Shown: positions 34,699-44,556 of the stretch, in pieces
Position numbering within the stretch: the first letter of the stretch is position 1
Layout of the letters: every line of letters begins with the position of its first letter
DNA from: Sphingobium sp. MI1205
Lineage (GTDB): Bacteria; Pseudomonadota; Alphaproteobacteria; Sphingomonadales; Sphingomonadaceae
Assembly: GCF_001563285.1 (NCBI RefSeq)
Contig: NZ_CP005189.1
Location: forward strand, 372,001-436,000
DNA length: 64,000 nucleotides
Reading direction: 5' to 3'
Notes under the pieces: generated by a model
Seen by the model: the letters and a program-made list of their open reading frames with translations, nothing else
What the model was told of the DNA's origin: nothing
Databases searched by the model: none
Position numbers and translations under genes: made by a program

Positions 34699-35899
34699 GG
34701 CGGTTGACGGTCCCTGGCTGACGATCATCGGCATTGGCGAGGATGGCGCGGACGGCCTGTCCAGCGCCGCACGCGCCGCGCTGGATCATGCGCGCATCGT
34801 CACCGGCGCGCCGCGCCAGCTGGCGTTGCTGCCCCCCCTTAAGGCCGAACATCTGGCGTGGCCAGTGCCCTTTGAGGATGGCGTCGCCCCGCTGCTCGCC
34901 CGGCGGGGGGAACCGGTGGTGCTGCTGGCGTCGGGCGACCCCTTCTGGTTCGGCGCGGGGGCGAGCATCACCGGGCATCTTGCGCCGGGCGAGTGGGTCG
35001 CCCACCCGGCACCGTCCACCTTCTCGATCGCGGCGGCGCGGTTGGGCTGGGCGTTGCAGCATGTCGCCTGCCATGGCCTGCATGCCGCGCCCATGGCCCG
35101 ATTGAGGCAAGACCTTGCGCCCGGTGAGCGGGCGATCCTGCTGGTGAGGGACGGGAAGGCAGTGGCGGATCTGGCCGCCTATCTGGAGGAGTCCGGCTTC
35201 GGCGCATCAACGCTGCATGTGATGGAGGCGCTGGGCGGGCCGCGCGAGCGGATCAGGGCGGTGCGCGCCGATGGCTTTGAACTGGATGACGTCGCGCATC
35301 CGGTGGCGGTAGGGATCGAGATGGCAGGCGACGGCGCGGTAATGCCACGCGCCAGCGGGCTGGCCGACAGCTGGTTCGAACATGACGGCCAGATCACGAA
35401 AAGGCCAGCGCGCGCGCTCACCCTGTCCGCGCTCGCCCCGCGTCCGGGCGAGACATTGTGGGACATTGGCGCGGGGTCGGGATCGGTCGCAATCGAATGG
35501 TTGCTCAGCCATCCGTCAACCCAGGCGGTCGCTTTCGAGGCTGATCCCCTACGCGCCGCGCGGGTCCGCACCAATGCGGCGCGGCTGGGGGCTGATCGAT
35601 TGCGCATGGTCGAGGGGCGCGCGCCCGCCGTGCTGGAGGGCCGCACGCGTCCTGACGCTATCTTCATCGGCGGGGGTTTGAGCGAGGGGTTGCTGGAGGC
35701 GATCCTGCGCCTGCCGGGCGGGCGGACCCGGCTGGTCGCCAATGCGGTGACGCTGGAATCGGAAGCGCTGCTGGCGCAGTGCCACGCGCGGATGGGCGGC
35801 GAGTTGCTGCGGATCGAGATGGCGAGCGTCGCGGCGATCGGGACAAGGCGCGGATGGAAGGCGGCCTATCCGCTGGTCCAGTGGAGCGTGACGCTATGA
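34697..35899 (+). CDS. cobL: bifunctional precorrin-6Y methyltransferase/decarboxylase CobL
   Basis: 400-aa two-domain enzyme. Residues ~1-200 are the CbiE-type methyltransferase (LTIIGIGEDGADGLSSAARAAL, VVLLASGDPFWFGAGASI, PAPSTFSIAAARLGW). Residues ~230-400 are the CbiT-type domain (TLSALAPRPGETLWDIGAGSGSVAIEW). Together they methylate C5 and C15 and decarboxylate. The start at 34697 shares bases with the cobK start on the other strand, and no strong ribosome site is seen (CAGGATGTTGCGC upstream). The stop overlaps cobE (ATGA). Confidence 0.96.
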   Translation: MAVDGPWLTIIGIGEDGADGLSSAARAALDHARIVTGAPRQLALLPPLKAEHLAWPVPFEDGVAPLLARRGEPVVLLASGDPFWFGAGASITGHLAPGEWVAHPAPSTFSIAAARLGWALQHVACHGLHAAPMARLRQDLAPGERAILLVRDGKAVADLAAYLEESGFGASTLHVMEALGGPRERIRAVRADGFELDDVAHPVAVGIEMAGDGAVMPRASGLADSWFEHDGQITKRPARALTLSALAPRPGETLWDIGAGSGSVAIEWLLSHPSTQAVAFEADPLRAARVRTNAARLGADRLRMVEGRAPAVLEGRTRPDAIFIGGGLSEGLLEAILRLPGGRTRLVANAVTLESEALLAQCHARMGGELLRIEMASVAAIGTRRGWKAAYPLVQWSVTL

Positions 35900-36252
35900 T
35901 CGTGGCGGGCTTTGGATGCCGTAGCGAGGCAGATGATGCGGTGATGCGGGCGGCGCTGGCGGGGCATGGCCGGACTGTGTCGGCGCTCGCGACGCTCACC
36001 CACAAGGCGCGATTGCTCGAACCGCTCGCCGATGCATTGGCGCTGCCGCTGATCCTGATCGATCCTGCCGCGATAAGAGGCGTCGCGACGCCCACGCAAT
36101 CCGCCGCCAGCCTGACCGCCTACGGCACCGGCAGCGTCGCCGAAGCGGTTGCGCTCACCGCTGCGGGCCGTGGCGCGCGGCTGATCGCGGCCCGCATCAT
36201 TTCCGCCGATGGGCAGGCCACCTGTGCGCTGGCCGAGGGAGTTTTCGCATGA
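35896..36252 (+). CDS. cobE: CobE/CbiG C-terminal domain protein
   Basis: 118-aa protein like CobE, the stand-alone counterpart of the CbiG C-terminal domain. [19 protein letters not shown] opens it, [22 protein letters not shown] is the middle signature and [25 protein letters not shown] follows. In the aerobic pathway CobE is reported near CobM/CobG but its exact biochemical role is not settled. It is overlapped at both ends by ATGA junctions. Confidence 0.9.
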   Translation: MIVAGFGCRSEADDAVMRAALAGHGRTVSALATLTHKARLLEPLADALALPLILIDPAAIRGVATPTQSAASLTAYGTGSVAEAVALTAAGRGARLIAARIISADGQATCALAEGVFA

Positions 36253-37034
36253 CTGTCCATTTCATCGGCGCGGGGCCGGGCGCGCCCGACCTGCTCACGC
36301 TGCGCGGCCGCGACCTGATCGCCGCGTCGCCTGTGTGCCTCTACGCCGGTTCGCTGGTGCCGCGTGCGGTGCTGGATCATTGCCCACCCGGCGCGCGCAT
36401 CGTGAACAGCGCGCCGCTGACGCTAGACGAGATCATCGCCATTATCGCGGAGGCGGACGCCATGGGGCAGGATGTCGCGCGGCTCCATTCGGGCGACCTG
36501 TCCGTCTGGTCAGCGATGGGCGAGCAGATCAGGCGGCTGAAGGCGCTGGGGATCGACTATACGGTGACGCCGGGGGTGCCATCCTTTGCGGCAGCGGCGG
36601 CGGCGCTGGGGACGGAGCTGACGCTGCCCGGTATTGGCCAGTCGCTGGTCCTCACCCGCACGCCGGGGCGGGCGAGCGCGATGCCGCCGGGCGAGACGCT
36701 GAGCGGCTTTGGGGCGACCGGCGCGACGCTGGCCATCCATCTGTCGATCCACAATATCGGGCAGGTCGTGGCCGACCTGTCGCCGCTTTATGGCCCCGAT
36801 TGTCCGGCCGCGATCATCTGGCGCGCAAGCTGGCCGGACCAGCGGATCGAACGAGGCACGCTATCGACGGTCGCGAGACAGGCAGCGGATGGCCCGGAGC
36901 GCACGGCGTTGATTTTGGTCGGCCCAGTGCTGGGCGACGCAGATTTTGCCGAGAGCCAGCTTTACGCGCCCGGATATGACCGGCGTTTCCGCCCCGCCTC
37001 CACGCAATCGCGCTTCGCCGGGTCGGAAGAATGA
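36249..37034 (+). CDS. cobM: precorrin-4 C11-methyltransferase CobM
   Basis: 261-aa methyltransferase with [57 protein letters not shown] and [23 protein letters not shown], the standard CobM/CbiF signatures. ATGA overlaps on both sides. Confidence 0.97.
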   Translation: MTVHFIGAGPGAPDLLTLRGRDLIAASPVCLYAGSLVPRAVLDHCPPGARIVNSAPLTLDEIIAIIAEADAMGQDVARLHSGDLSVWSAMGEQIRRLKALGIDYTVTPGVPSFAAAAAALGTELTLPGIGQSLVLTRTPGRASAMPPGETLSGFGATGATLAIHLSIHNIGQVVADLSPLYGPDCPAAIIWRASWPDQRIERGTLSTVARQAADGPERTALILVGPVLGDADFAESQLYAPGYDRRFRPASTQSRFAGSEE

Positions 37035-38338
37035 CGCCGGGGATACTTGTCGCCGCACCCCGTTCAGGATCGGGCAAGACGGTCATCACGCTGGGCCTGC
37101 TGCGGGCGCTGGCGCGACGGGGCGTGCGGGTGCAGCCCTATAAATGCGGGCCGGATTATATCGACACGGGCTATCATCGACTGGCGAGCGGGCGCGCCGC
37201 GTTCAATCTGGACAGCTGGGCAATGGACGGCGCGATGATCCGGGGCCTCGCGGCGCAGGCCGTGACCGCAGATCTGGCGCTGGCCGAGGGGGCGATGGGC
37301 CTGTTCGACGGCGCAGCGGCGACGGGCGCGAGCGGCAATGGTAGCAGCGCCGACATAGCCGCCGCGCTGGGCTGGCCGGTCATCCTGGTCATCGACGTTT
37401 CGGGGCAGAGCCAGTCGGCGGCAGCGCTGGCGCATGGCTTTCGCACCCTGCGGCCTGACCTGCGCGTCGTGGGCGTGATCCTCAATCGCGTCGCCAGCCC
37501 CCGTCATGACGCCATGATCCGTCGCGCGATGGAGGAGATCGCGCTGCCTGTGCTGGGTGCGGTTCCGCGTTCGGCCGCGCTGTCGCTGCCCGAACGCCAT
37601 CTGGGTCTGGTGCAGGCGGGCGAGCAGGAGCGGGCGGACGAGAGGATCGATGCCATTGCCGATGTGGTGGAGGCCCATGTGGGTCTGTCCGCGCTGCTGG
37701 CATGCGCGGGCGCCCTGCCCTGCGCGGCATCGTGCGGCACAGGGTGGCGGCCACCAGGACAACGCGTCGCCCTGGCCCAGGATGCCGCCTTCTCCTTCAC
37801 CTACGCGCACATGCTGGCGGGCTGGCAGTCGGCGGGTGCGGAGATTTTGCGCTTTTCGCCGCTGGCTGACGAAGCGCCCGATCCGCATGCGGACGCCGTC
37901 TGGCTGCCCGGCGGCTATCCCGAACTGCATGCGCCGCGCCTTGCAGAGGCGACGCGCTTTATCGACGGGCTGCGGCGTCACGCACAGGATCGCCCGGTCC
38001 ATGGGGAGTGCGGTGGCTATATGGTGTTGGGGCAGGCGATCATCGACGCGCAGGGACAGACGCATGCGATGGCGGGGCTGCTGGGCCTCGTCAGCAGCTT
38101 TGCCGAGCGCCGGTTGCATCTGGGCTATCGCCGCGCGCGGCTGCTGGCTCCGATGGGCGGCTATGGCGAAGGGGCGGACCTTCGCGGCCATGAATTTCAT
38201 TATTCGACGGTGGTCGAGCAGCCCGACCAGCCGCTTGCCCATGTGACGGATGCGGCAGGAGACGCCGTCGCATCCACGGGGTCGCGCCGGGGGCTGGTGA
38301 CGGGCAGCTTCTTCCACCTTGTCGCGGGTGCGGCATGA
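37031..38338 (+). CDS. cobB: cobyrinate/hydrogenobyrinate a,c-diamide synthase CobB
   Basis: 435-aa glutamine-dependent amidotransferase making the a,c-diamide that the CobN chelatase uses. The N-terminal ATPase part has the P-loop [31 protein letters not shown] and [10 protein letters not shown]. The C-terminal class I glutaminase domain has the nucleophile Cys in [10 protein letters not shown] and ends with [12 protein letters not shown] overlaps on both sides. Confidence 0.97.
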   Translation: MTPGILVAAPRSGSGKTVITLGLLRALARRGVRVQPYKCGPDYIDTGYHRLASGRAAFNLDSWAMDGAMIRGLAAQAVTADLALAEGAMGLFDGAAATGASGNGSSADIAAALGWPVILVIDVSGQSQSAAALAHGFRTLRPDLRVVGVILNRVASPRHDAMIRRAMEEIALPVLGAVPRSAALSLPERHLGLVQAGEQERADERIDAIADVVEAHVGLSALLACAGALPCAASCGTGWRPPGQRVALAQDAAFSFTYAHMLAGWQSAGAEILRFSPLADEAPDPHADAVWLPGGYPELHAPRLAEATRFIDGLRRHAQDRPVHGECGGYMVLGQAIIDAQGQTHAMAGLLGLVSSFAERRLHLGYRRARLLAPMGGYGEGADLRGHEFHYSTVVEQPDQPLAHVTDAAGDAVASTGSRRGLVTGSFFHLVAGAA

Positions 38339-39096
38339 TCCGGCTTTCCCTGATCGGCATCGGCACGGGCAATCCCGATCATCTGACCCGCGCCGCCATC
38401 CGGGCGATGAACGAGGCAGACCTGATCCTGCTGCCCCGCAAGGGCGAGGCGAAATCGGACCTGATCGACCTGCGCCGGACCATCTGCGCCGATGTGCTGA
38501 CGGGCGGGACGCACATCGTTGAGTTCGACATGCCCAGGCGCGCAGACCAGCCCGCCTATATCGAGGCGGTGGTCGATTGGCATGATGCTATTGCCGCGAT
38601 CTGGATGGAACAGATTGCGCTTCATTTGCCGGAGAGCGGTACGCTGGCGCTGCTCGTGTGGGGCGACCCTTCGCTTTATGACAGCAGCCTGCGGATCGCG
38701 CAGCGGCTGGGCCATTCGGTCGAGATCAGCGTCGTTCCGGGGATAACCAGCATCCAGGCGCTGACCGCCGCGCACGGCATCTGCCTCAACCGCCTGGCCG
38801 ACCCGGTGCTGATCACCACGGGCAGGCAATTGCGCGAGCAGGGATGGCCCAAGGGCGTGCGCGACATTGTCGTGATGCTGGACGGGCATTGCGCGTTTCA
38901 GACATTGGCGACCGAAGGGATAGACATCTGGTGGGGCGCATATCTGGGGATGGAGCATCAGGCGCTTGCCCACGGTCCGCTGGCGACGGTGGGGCCTGAC
39001 ATCATCGAACGCCGCGCGCTGCTGCGCCAGCGTCATGGGTGGATCATGGACGTCTATCTGCTGCGGCTGAGCGAGGCGTTTTCGCCGCCGGCCTGA
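38335..39096 (+). CDS. cobF: precorrin-6A synthase (deacetylating) CobF
   Basis: 253-aa SAM-dependent C1-methyltransferase specific to the aerobic pathway. SLIGIGTGNPDHLTRAAIRAMNEADLILLPRKGEAKSDL is the characteristic start, and LLVWGDPSLYDSSLRIAQ and VVPGITSIQALTAAHGICLN follow. It is the last gene of the riboswitch-3 operon and converges on a small minus-strand gene with 7 bp between stops; no terminator is visible. Confidence 0.96.
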   Translation: MIRLSLIGIGTGNPDHLTRAAIRAMNEADLILLPRKGEAKSDLIDLRRTICADVLTGGTHIVEFDMPRRADQPAYIEAVVDWHDAIAAIWMEQIALHLPESGTLALLVWGDPSLYDSSLRIAQRLGHSVEISVVPGITSIQALTAAHGICLNRLADPVLITTGRQLREQGWPKGVRDIVVMLDGHCAFQTLATEGIDIWWGAYLGMEHQALAHGPLATVGPDIIERRALLRQRHGWIMDVYLLRLSEAFSPPA

Positions 39097-39103
39097 AGCG
39101 CCG

Positions 39104-39310
39104 TCACGCCACCGGCGGGCACAGTTCGATGATCGGTTTGTTCACCACCTGACGCGCCATGTCCATCCCGCCCATCGCCGCGCGACGGCGGAATTCGGCG
39201 GCCATGGCCTGGTGCATCATCCGGGCGGAAGCATCGGCGGTCGTCGCCGCAAGCTGTTCATGCATCCGGGCCCGTTCGAGACATTCCTGTGCATTGAGGG
39301 CATGCGTCAT
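39104..39310 (-). CDS. small helical hypothetical protein
   Basis: 68-aa protein predicted to be mostly alpha-helical (ECLERARMHEQLAATTADASARMMHQAMAAEFRRRAAMGG). A good ribosome site (AGGAGAG, eight bases before the ATG at 39310) supports it. I do not recognise a family. It stands alone between cobF (convergent) and the spoVR operon. Confidence 0.7.
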   Translation of the reverse strand: MTHALNAQECLERARMHEQLAATTADASARMMHQAMAAEFRRRAAMGGMDMARQVVNKPIIELCPPVA

Positions 39311-39474
39311 GAAAATGCTCTCCTGCTCTCAAGCGAGCCTTCCCGTCCAACCGCTTGAGCTGCGACCAAGCCCGGAACCGCTCGCGAAAACCGGGCAGAA
39401 TTTACGCTTTTCGCCACCACTTTGGAAATGGAATCTTCACCGCGCCCGATGGCCTGCCGACAGGGCGTACCGGT

Positions 39475-41016
39475 TCAGCCGATCCATCCTAGTTGCGGCT
39501 GGCAACGATGGCTTTTCAGTTCCTTGCGGCTTTCCACATCCACTTCGCTGAGCGCGACTTCATAGCCCCACAGGTTGGCGAGGCTTTGCAACACCAGCGT
39601 CGCATCCGATGCGTCCAGAACCACGCCGTCGGTGACGGCATGCTCCAGCATCAAGGTGCGGTCTCCGGCCAGATCGACATCGACCACCTGAATATCCGGT
39701 TCCTGCCGGGCTATATCATGTTCGCGCGCCAGCGCACGGCGGATGCGACGATAGCCGCGCTCGTCATGGATCGCCTCTACCCGCAGGTCCGGTTCGCTTT
39801 CCCGGTCGAGCAACTGGAACAGGCGCCATTGCCGGATCAGATGCGGGCTGAGGAACTGCGACACGAAACTTTCGTCGCGATAATTGGCCCAGATGTCCTT
39901 CAATACCTCGACCGGATCGCGAGACCCGGCAATGTCACCGAACCAGTCGCGGTCCTCGTCCGTCGGGTCCATGCAGATCCGTTCTATGTCCGACATGATC
40001 CCGAAACCGAGCGCATAGGGATTGAAGCCGCCAAAATGTCCTGAATCATATGTCGGCTGGTAGACGACATTGGTGTGCGACTGGATGAATTCCATGAACG
40101 CGCCATCGGTCAGCCAGCCACGGTCGTGCAGGATCGTCATGATGCGGTAATGGGTATAGGTGGCGCAGCCCTCATTCATCGCCTTGGTCTGGCGCTGCGG
40201 ATAGAAATATTGGGCGATCAGGCGGACGATGCGCAATATCTCGCGCTGCCAGCTTTCCAGCCGGGGGCCGGTCTTTTCCAGAAAATAGAGGATGTTTTCC
40301 TGTGGCAGGCCAAGGGCGGCGCGGCGCTGGTCGCGGGGCACGGACGCTGCTTTCGCGCCGACCGGCACGGTGCGCCACAGGTCGTCATAGATGCGGTCGC
40401 GATAGGCCTGCCGCTCGGCCTCGCGCTCGGCCTCCTCCTTCATGTCGCGCGGGCGGACGCGGGGATAGCGATGCACCCCCTGGTTCATCAGCGCGTGCGC
40501 CGCGTCCAGCACCCGCTCCACCGCGAGCTGGCCATGACGCTCCTCGCATTGCGTGATGTAGCGTTTTGCGAACTCCAGATAATCCAGAATGCCCTCGGCA
40601 TCGGTCCATTGCTTGAAGACATAATTATTCTTGAAGAAGTGATTATGGCCGAACGCGGCATGGGCGATGACCAGCGTCTGCATCGTCGCGCTGTTTTCCT
40701 GCATCAGATAGTTGATGCAGGGATCGCTGTTGATCACCAGTTCATAGGCAAGGCCGCGCAACCCCTTTCGATACAGCATTTCATTGGTGACGAACTGCTT
40801 TCCGAAGGACCAGTGTTTGTAGAAAAGCGGCATGCCGATCGACGAATAGGCGTCCAGCATCTGTTCGGCGCTGATGATCTCTATCTGGTTGGGATAGATA
40901 TTGAGCTTCATTTCCTGAAGCGCGATCGGCTCCACCGTTTCATAGATGCGGTTGATCAGGGGAAAATCCCAATCGCTGCCCGTGAACAGCGGCGCCGGGG
41001 CGAGCGCTCCGGTCAA
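39475..41016 (-). CDS. spoVR: SpoVR family protein (YcgB type)
   Basis: 513-aa protein matching the SpoVR/YcgB family: PNQIEIISAEQMLDAYSSIGMP, YKHWSFGKQF, LAYELVINSDPCINYLMQENS, HAAFGHNHFFKNNY and MNEGCATYTHYRIM. The biochemical role of the family is not known; in other bacteria it sits with PrkA and YeaH and is induced by stress or starvation. The start is a TTG at 41016 that overlaps the yeaH stop (TTGA), so translational coupling is likely. Confidence 0.95.
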   Translation of the reverse strand: MTGALAPAPLFTGSDWDFPLINRIYETVEPIALQEMKLNIYPNQIEIISAEQMLDAYSSIGMPLFYKHWSFGKQFVTNEMLYRKGLRGLAYELVINSDPCINYLMQENSATMQTLVIAHAAFGHNHFFKNNYVFKQWTDAEGILDYLEFAKRYITQCEERHGQLAVERVLDAAHALMNQGVHRYPRVRPRDMKEEAEREAERQAYRDRIYDDLWRTVPVGAKAASVPRDQRRAALGLPQENILYFLEKTGPRLESWQREILRIVRLIAQYFYPQRQTKAMNEGCATYTHYRIMTILHDRGWLTDGAFMEFIQSHTNVVYQPTYDSGHFGGFNPYALGFGIMSDIERICMDPTDEDRDWFGDIAGSRDPVEVLKDIWANYRDESFVSQFLSPHLIRQWRLFQLLDRESEPDLRVEAIHDERGYRRIRRALAREHDIARQEPDIQVVDVDLAGDRTLMLEHAVTDGVVLDASDATLVLQSLANLWGYEVALSEVDVESRKELKSHRCQPQLGWIG

Positions 41017-42323
41017 GCGCCGGCCCTTTCACCGACGCCGCGCCGCTGGAACAGTTCGCGGAAGACGGGATAGATTTCGCGGCGGTGCGACACCTTGCGC
41101 ATGGCGAAATGGCGGTGGCTTTCACTTACGGGTGCATAGGCTTCCCACAGACCCGTGCTGGAGGTTGCCGTTTCGATCGAGACGAATTCCTCCCGCCCGA
41201 CCTCAAGATAGGCGAAATATTGGCAAAAGGGCAGGATCTGGTCCTGCATCAGGCCGACGACGCGCGCATTGTCGGACGCCAGCGTGTCGCCATCCGACGC
41301 CTGCGCGACATAGATATTCCAGTCGGCGGGGCTGTAGCGGTCCTTCACCACCTCCAGCAGCTTGTCGAGCGCGCTGGATACCAATGTGCCGCCGGTCACC
41401 GTGCTGTAGAAGAAAGTTTCCTCATCCACCTCCGCCGCGCGGTCGGTATGGTGGATGAATACGACATCGACATGTTCGTAACAGCGCGACAGGAACAGAT
41501 GGAGCAGCGCAAAGAAGCGCTTCGCCAGATCCTTCATATGCGCGGTCATGGAACCGGACACGTCCATCAGGCAGAACATCACCGCCTGCGCCACGGGCCG
41601 CGGCACGGGTTCGAAACGGCGAAAGCGCAGATCGACGGGGTCGATATAAGCGATGACGTTGCGGCGGCGGATGATATGCGCCCGCTCTTCGCGCAGCTTT
41701 TCCAGCGCCACGGCATCATCGGGCAGCGGCGGCGCGCGCGCCTCTATCTCGGCGATGGCTTCGTCGATGCGATCAAGGTCCGCGCCGCTGGGGCGACGCA
41801 GCGCGATGCGGCGGGACATCGCCTTTTGCATCGTGCGGGGGACGGAGAGGTTGGACGGGTTGCCGATGGTGGAATAGCCCGCGCGCCTGACCCCTTCGAC
41901 CTTGCCCGCGACCAGTTTTTTCTTGGCCATGTCGGGCAATTCCAGATCTTCAAGGAAGAGATCCAGAAACTCTTCGCGGCTGAGCGCGAAGCGGAAATCA
42001 TCCTGATCTTCACCCTCCCCCGCCTGCGATCCGCCGCCAGCGCCGCCGTCCGGGCGCTTGATCCGGTCGCCTTCCAGAAATTCGCGATTGCCCGGCAATA
42101 CCCGTTCGCGATTGCCGCCCTGGGATGCGCGATGGAGGGTCGGTTCGTGGATCGCGTCGCGCCGGATGGTGATTTCCCCCTCCCCGGCGAGATCCTTGAT
42201 GCTGCGGTCCTTCAGGCTGTCGCGCACCGCCTGGCTGACATAGGCTTTCGCCCTTCTGAGGAACCGTTGCCGGTTTACCAGGCTCTTGCCGCCGGGGTTC
42301 AGCCGTCTGTCGACTATGTGCAT
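41013..42323 (-). CDS. yeaH: YeaH/YhbH family protein (DUF444, VWA domain)
   Basis: 436-aa protein of the YeaH/YhbH family. It opens HIVDRRLNPGGKSLVNRQRFLRRAKAYV. A basic/acidic linker leads to a von Willebrand A domain with the MIDAS motif DVSGSM near residue 250 and a TGGT that completes it. The family works with the PrkA kinase, possibly as substrate or partner. The ATG at 42323 is family-like; a TTG at 42332 lies closer to the GGAGG. It starts 36 bp after the prkA stop and overlaps spoVR. Confidence 0.95.
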   Translation of the reverse strand: MHIVDRRLNPGGKSLVNRQRFLRRAKAYVSQAVRDSLKDRSIKDLAGEGEITIRRDAIHEPTLHRASQGGNRERVLPGNREFLEGDRIKRPDGGAGGGSQAGEGEDQDDFRFALSREEFLDLFLEDLELPDMAKKKLVAGKVEGVRRAGYSTIGNPSNLSVPRTMQKAMSRRIALRRPSGADLDRIDEAIAEIEARAPPLPDDAVALEKLREERAHIIRRRNVIAYIDPVDLRFRRFEPVPRPVAQAVMFCLMDVSGSMTAHMKDLAKRFFALLHLFLSRCYEHVDVVFIHHTDRAAEVDEETFFYSTVTGGTLVSSALDKLLEVVKDRYSPADWNIYVAQASDGDTLASDNARVVGLMQDQILPFCQYFAYLEVGREEFVSIETATSSTGLWEAYAPVSESHRHFAMRKVSHRREIYPVFRELFQRRGVGERAGA

Positions 42324-42359
42324 TGCGGCCAAAACACCTCCAAAAAGAGCGCGCCTCCC

Positions 42360-44303
42360 TTATCCGGCCTGCTTGACGCGGATATACCATTCGACCAGAC
42401 GCCTGACCTGTCGTTCGGTATAGCCCCGCTCGATCATGCGCGCGACGAATTCGTCATGCTTGCTTGCGGTGTCGCCGTCCTTCTTGGACCCGAAGCTGAT
42501 GACCGGCAGCAGATCCTCCACCTGGCTGAACATCCGCTTTTCGATGACCTCGCGGATCTTTTCGTAACTTGTCCAGCTGGGGTTGCGCCCGTCATTGCTC
42601 GCCCGCATGCGCAGGGCGAACTTGACGACTTCGTTGCGGAAATCCTTGGGATTGGCGATCCCCGCGGGCTTTTCGGTCTTGGTCAGTTCCTGGTTGATGA
42701 CTTCGCGGTCCAGCAACTGCCCGGTATCGGGATCCTTGAAGTCCAGATCCTCTATCCACGCATCGGCATAGGCGACATAACGGTCGAACAGGTTCTGGCC
42801 ATAATCATGGTAGGATTCCAGATAGGCCTTCTGGATTTCATTACCGATGAATTCGGCATAGCGGGGCGCCAGCTCGCCCTTGATGAACTCCAGATATTTG
42901 GCTTCCGTCTCGGCCGGGAACTGTTCCTGCCGCACCATGCCTTCCAGCACATACATGAGGTGTACGGGGTCTGCCGCGATCTCGCTGCCGTCATGGTTGA
43001 AGGTCGCGGACAGCGCCTTGAAGGCGAAGCGGGTCGAGGTGCCCGACATGCCTTCATCCACGCCAGCGGCGTCGCGATATTCCTGAAGGCTCTTGGCGCG
43101 CGGATCGATTTCCCGCAGCATTTCGCCGTCATAGACGCGCATCTTGGAATAGAGATTGCTGTTCTCATGCTCGCGCAGCCGCGTCAGCACGGAAAAGCGG
43201 GCCAGCATGTCCAGCGTTCCGGGCGCGCAGGGCGCCTTGCTCAGGTCCGATTCCCGCAGCAGCTTTTCATAGACATGCCGTTCCTCGGTCGCCTGAAGGG
43301 CATAGGGCACCTTGATGACGTAGATACGGTCGATGAAGGCTTCGTTATTCTTGTTGTTCTTGAAATTCGACCATTCCGATTCATTGGAATGCGCCATGAT
43401 GATGCCGTTGAAGGGGATCGCGCCGATATTTTCGGTCCCGATATAATTGCCCTCCTGCGTCGCCGTCAGCAGCGGATGGAGCATCTTGATCGGCGCCTTG
43501 AACATCTCGACAAATTCAAGCATGCCCTGGTTCGCGCGGTTAAGCCCGCCCGAATAGCTGTAGGCGTCGGGATCATTTTGCGAGAGCATTTCCAGCTTGC
43601 GGATGTCGACCTTGCCGACCAGCGAACTGATGTCCTGATTGTTTTCGTCGCCCGGCTCGGTCTTGGCGATGGCGATCTGCCGCATGCGCGAGGGCATCAG
43701 GCGGACCACCTTGAACCGGGAAATGTCGCCGGAAAACTCGTCCATCCGCTTGCGCGCCCATGGGCTTATCATGCCGGTCAGGCAGCGGCGGGGGATGCCA
43801 TAGCCGTCCTCGATCATGGTCCCATGCGTTTCCGCGTCGAACAGCGCGAGAGGGCTTTCGAAGATTGGACTGATTTCATCGCCCGCCTTCAGAGCGTAGA
43901 TGGGGTGCGTTTCCATCAACGCCTTCAGCCGTTCGGCGAGCGAGGATTTGCCGCCGCCGACCGGGCCGAGGAGGTAGAGGATCTGCTTGCGTTCCTCCAG
44001 CCCCTGGCTGGCGTGGCGCAGGAAGCTGACGATATGTTCGATCGTCGATTCCATGCCGTAGAAATTGGCGAAACTTTTGTACCGGCGGATGGTGCGGTTC
44101 ATGAAGATCCGCCCAAGCCGCTGGTCGCGGGAGGTGTCTATGATTTCCGGCTCGCCGATCGCCGCCAGCAGGCGTTCCGGCGCCGATGCGTGCATCAGAG
44201 GATCATTGCGGCATCCCAGCAAATAATCCTCGACTGACATCTCGGCTTGTCGCCGTTCGTCATAATTCCGCGTGAAACTCGAAAACAGTTCGCTTTTCGT
44301 CAC
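42360..44303 (-). CDS. prkA: PrkA family serine protein kinase (YeaG type)
   Basis: 647-aa AAA-type kinase. The P-loop GPVGGGKSS is at residues 113-121, after the typical MSVEDYLLGCRNDPLMHASAPERLL start. NRANQGMLEFVEMFKAPIKMLHPLL and GIIMAHSNESEW are conserved AAA parts, and the C-terminal ~200 residues are the PrkA kinase-like domain. The length agrees with E. coli YeaG (644 aa). A GTG at 44303 with GGGAG upstream is the chosen start. First gene of the prkA-yeaH-spoVR operon. An AT-rich GAATATAATA stretch (44334-44343) in the upstream gap could hold its -10. Confidence 0.96.
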   Translation of the reverse strand: MTKSELFSSFTRNYDERRQAEMSVEDYLLGCRNDPLMHASAPERLLAAIGEPEIIDTSRDQRLGRIFMNRTIRRYKSFANFYGMESTIEHIVSFLRHASQGLEERKQILYLLGPVGGGKSSLAERLKALMETHPIYALKAGDEISPIFESPLALFDAETHGTMIEDGYGIPRRCLTGMISPWARKRMDEFSGDISRFKVVRLMPSRMRQIAIAKTEPGDENNQDISSLVGKVDIRKLEMLSQNDPDAYSYSGGLNRANQGMLEFVEMFKAPIKMLHPLLTATQEGNYIGTENIGAIPFNGIIMAHSNESEWSNFKNNKNNEAFIDRIYVIKVPYALQATEERHVYEKLLRESDLSKAPCAPGTLDMLARFSVLTRLREHENSNLYSKMRVYDGEMLREIDPRAKSLQEYRDAAGVDEGMSGTSTRFAFKALSATFNHDGSEIAADPVHLMYVLEGMVRQEQFPAETEAKYLEFIKGELAPRYAEFIGNEIQKAYLESYHDYGQNLFDRYVAYADAWIEDLDFKDPDTGQLLDREVINQELTKTEKPAGIANPKDFRNEVVKFALRMRASNDGRNPSWTSYEKIREVIEKRMFSQVEDLLPVISFGSKKDGDTASKHDEFVARMIERGYTERQVRRLVEWYIRVKQAG

Positions 44304-44556
44304 TGACGACTCCCGCCGCAGTAGCCATGATCTGAATATAATACGCACGAGCCGGCAAAAACAGGCCCATCTTATTGGACAATTACAAAATTTTTATCGC
44401 AGCACTTTTGGATTAGCGCGCAATAAGCCCCCAAAGGGCAGGATATTCGGGCCGCTCCCGGCCACGGCGCCGCTGCTCTGGACATAAATGGCATGTCCCG
44501 CCTTCACCCAAAATGGGATATAAGGATAGGCAAGCAACAGGTCATGGAGACGTGCG

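Noticed and set aside
41085..44237. 1050-codon open frame antisense to spoVR, yeaH and prkA
   Set aside because: It spans three verified genes on the other strand and shows no domain; a high-GC artefact despite its length.
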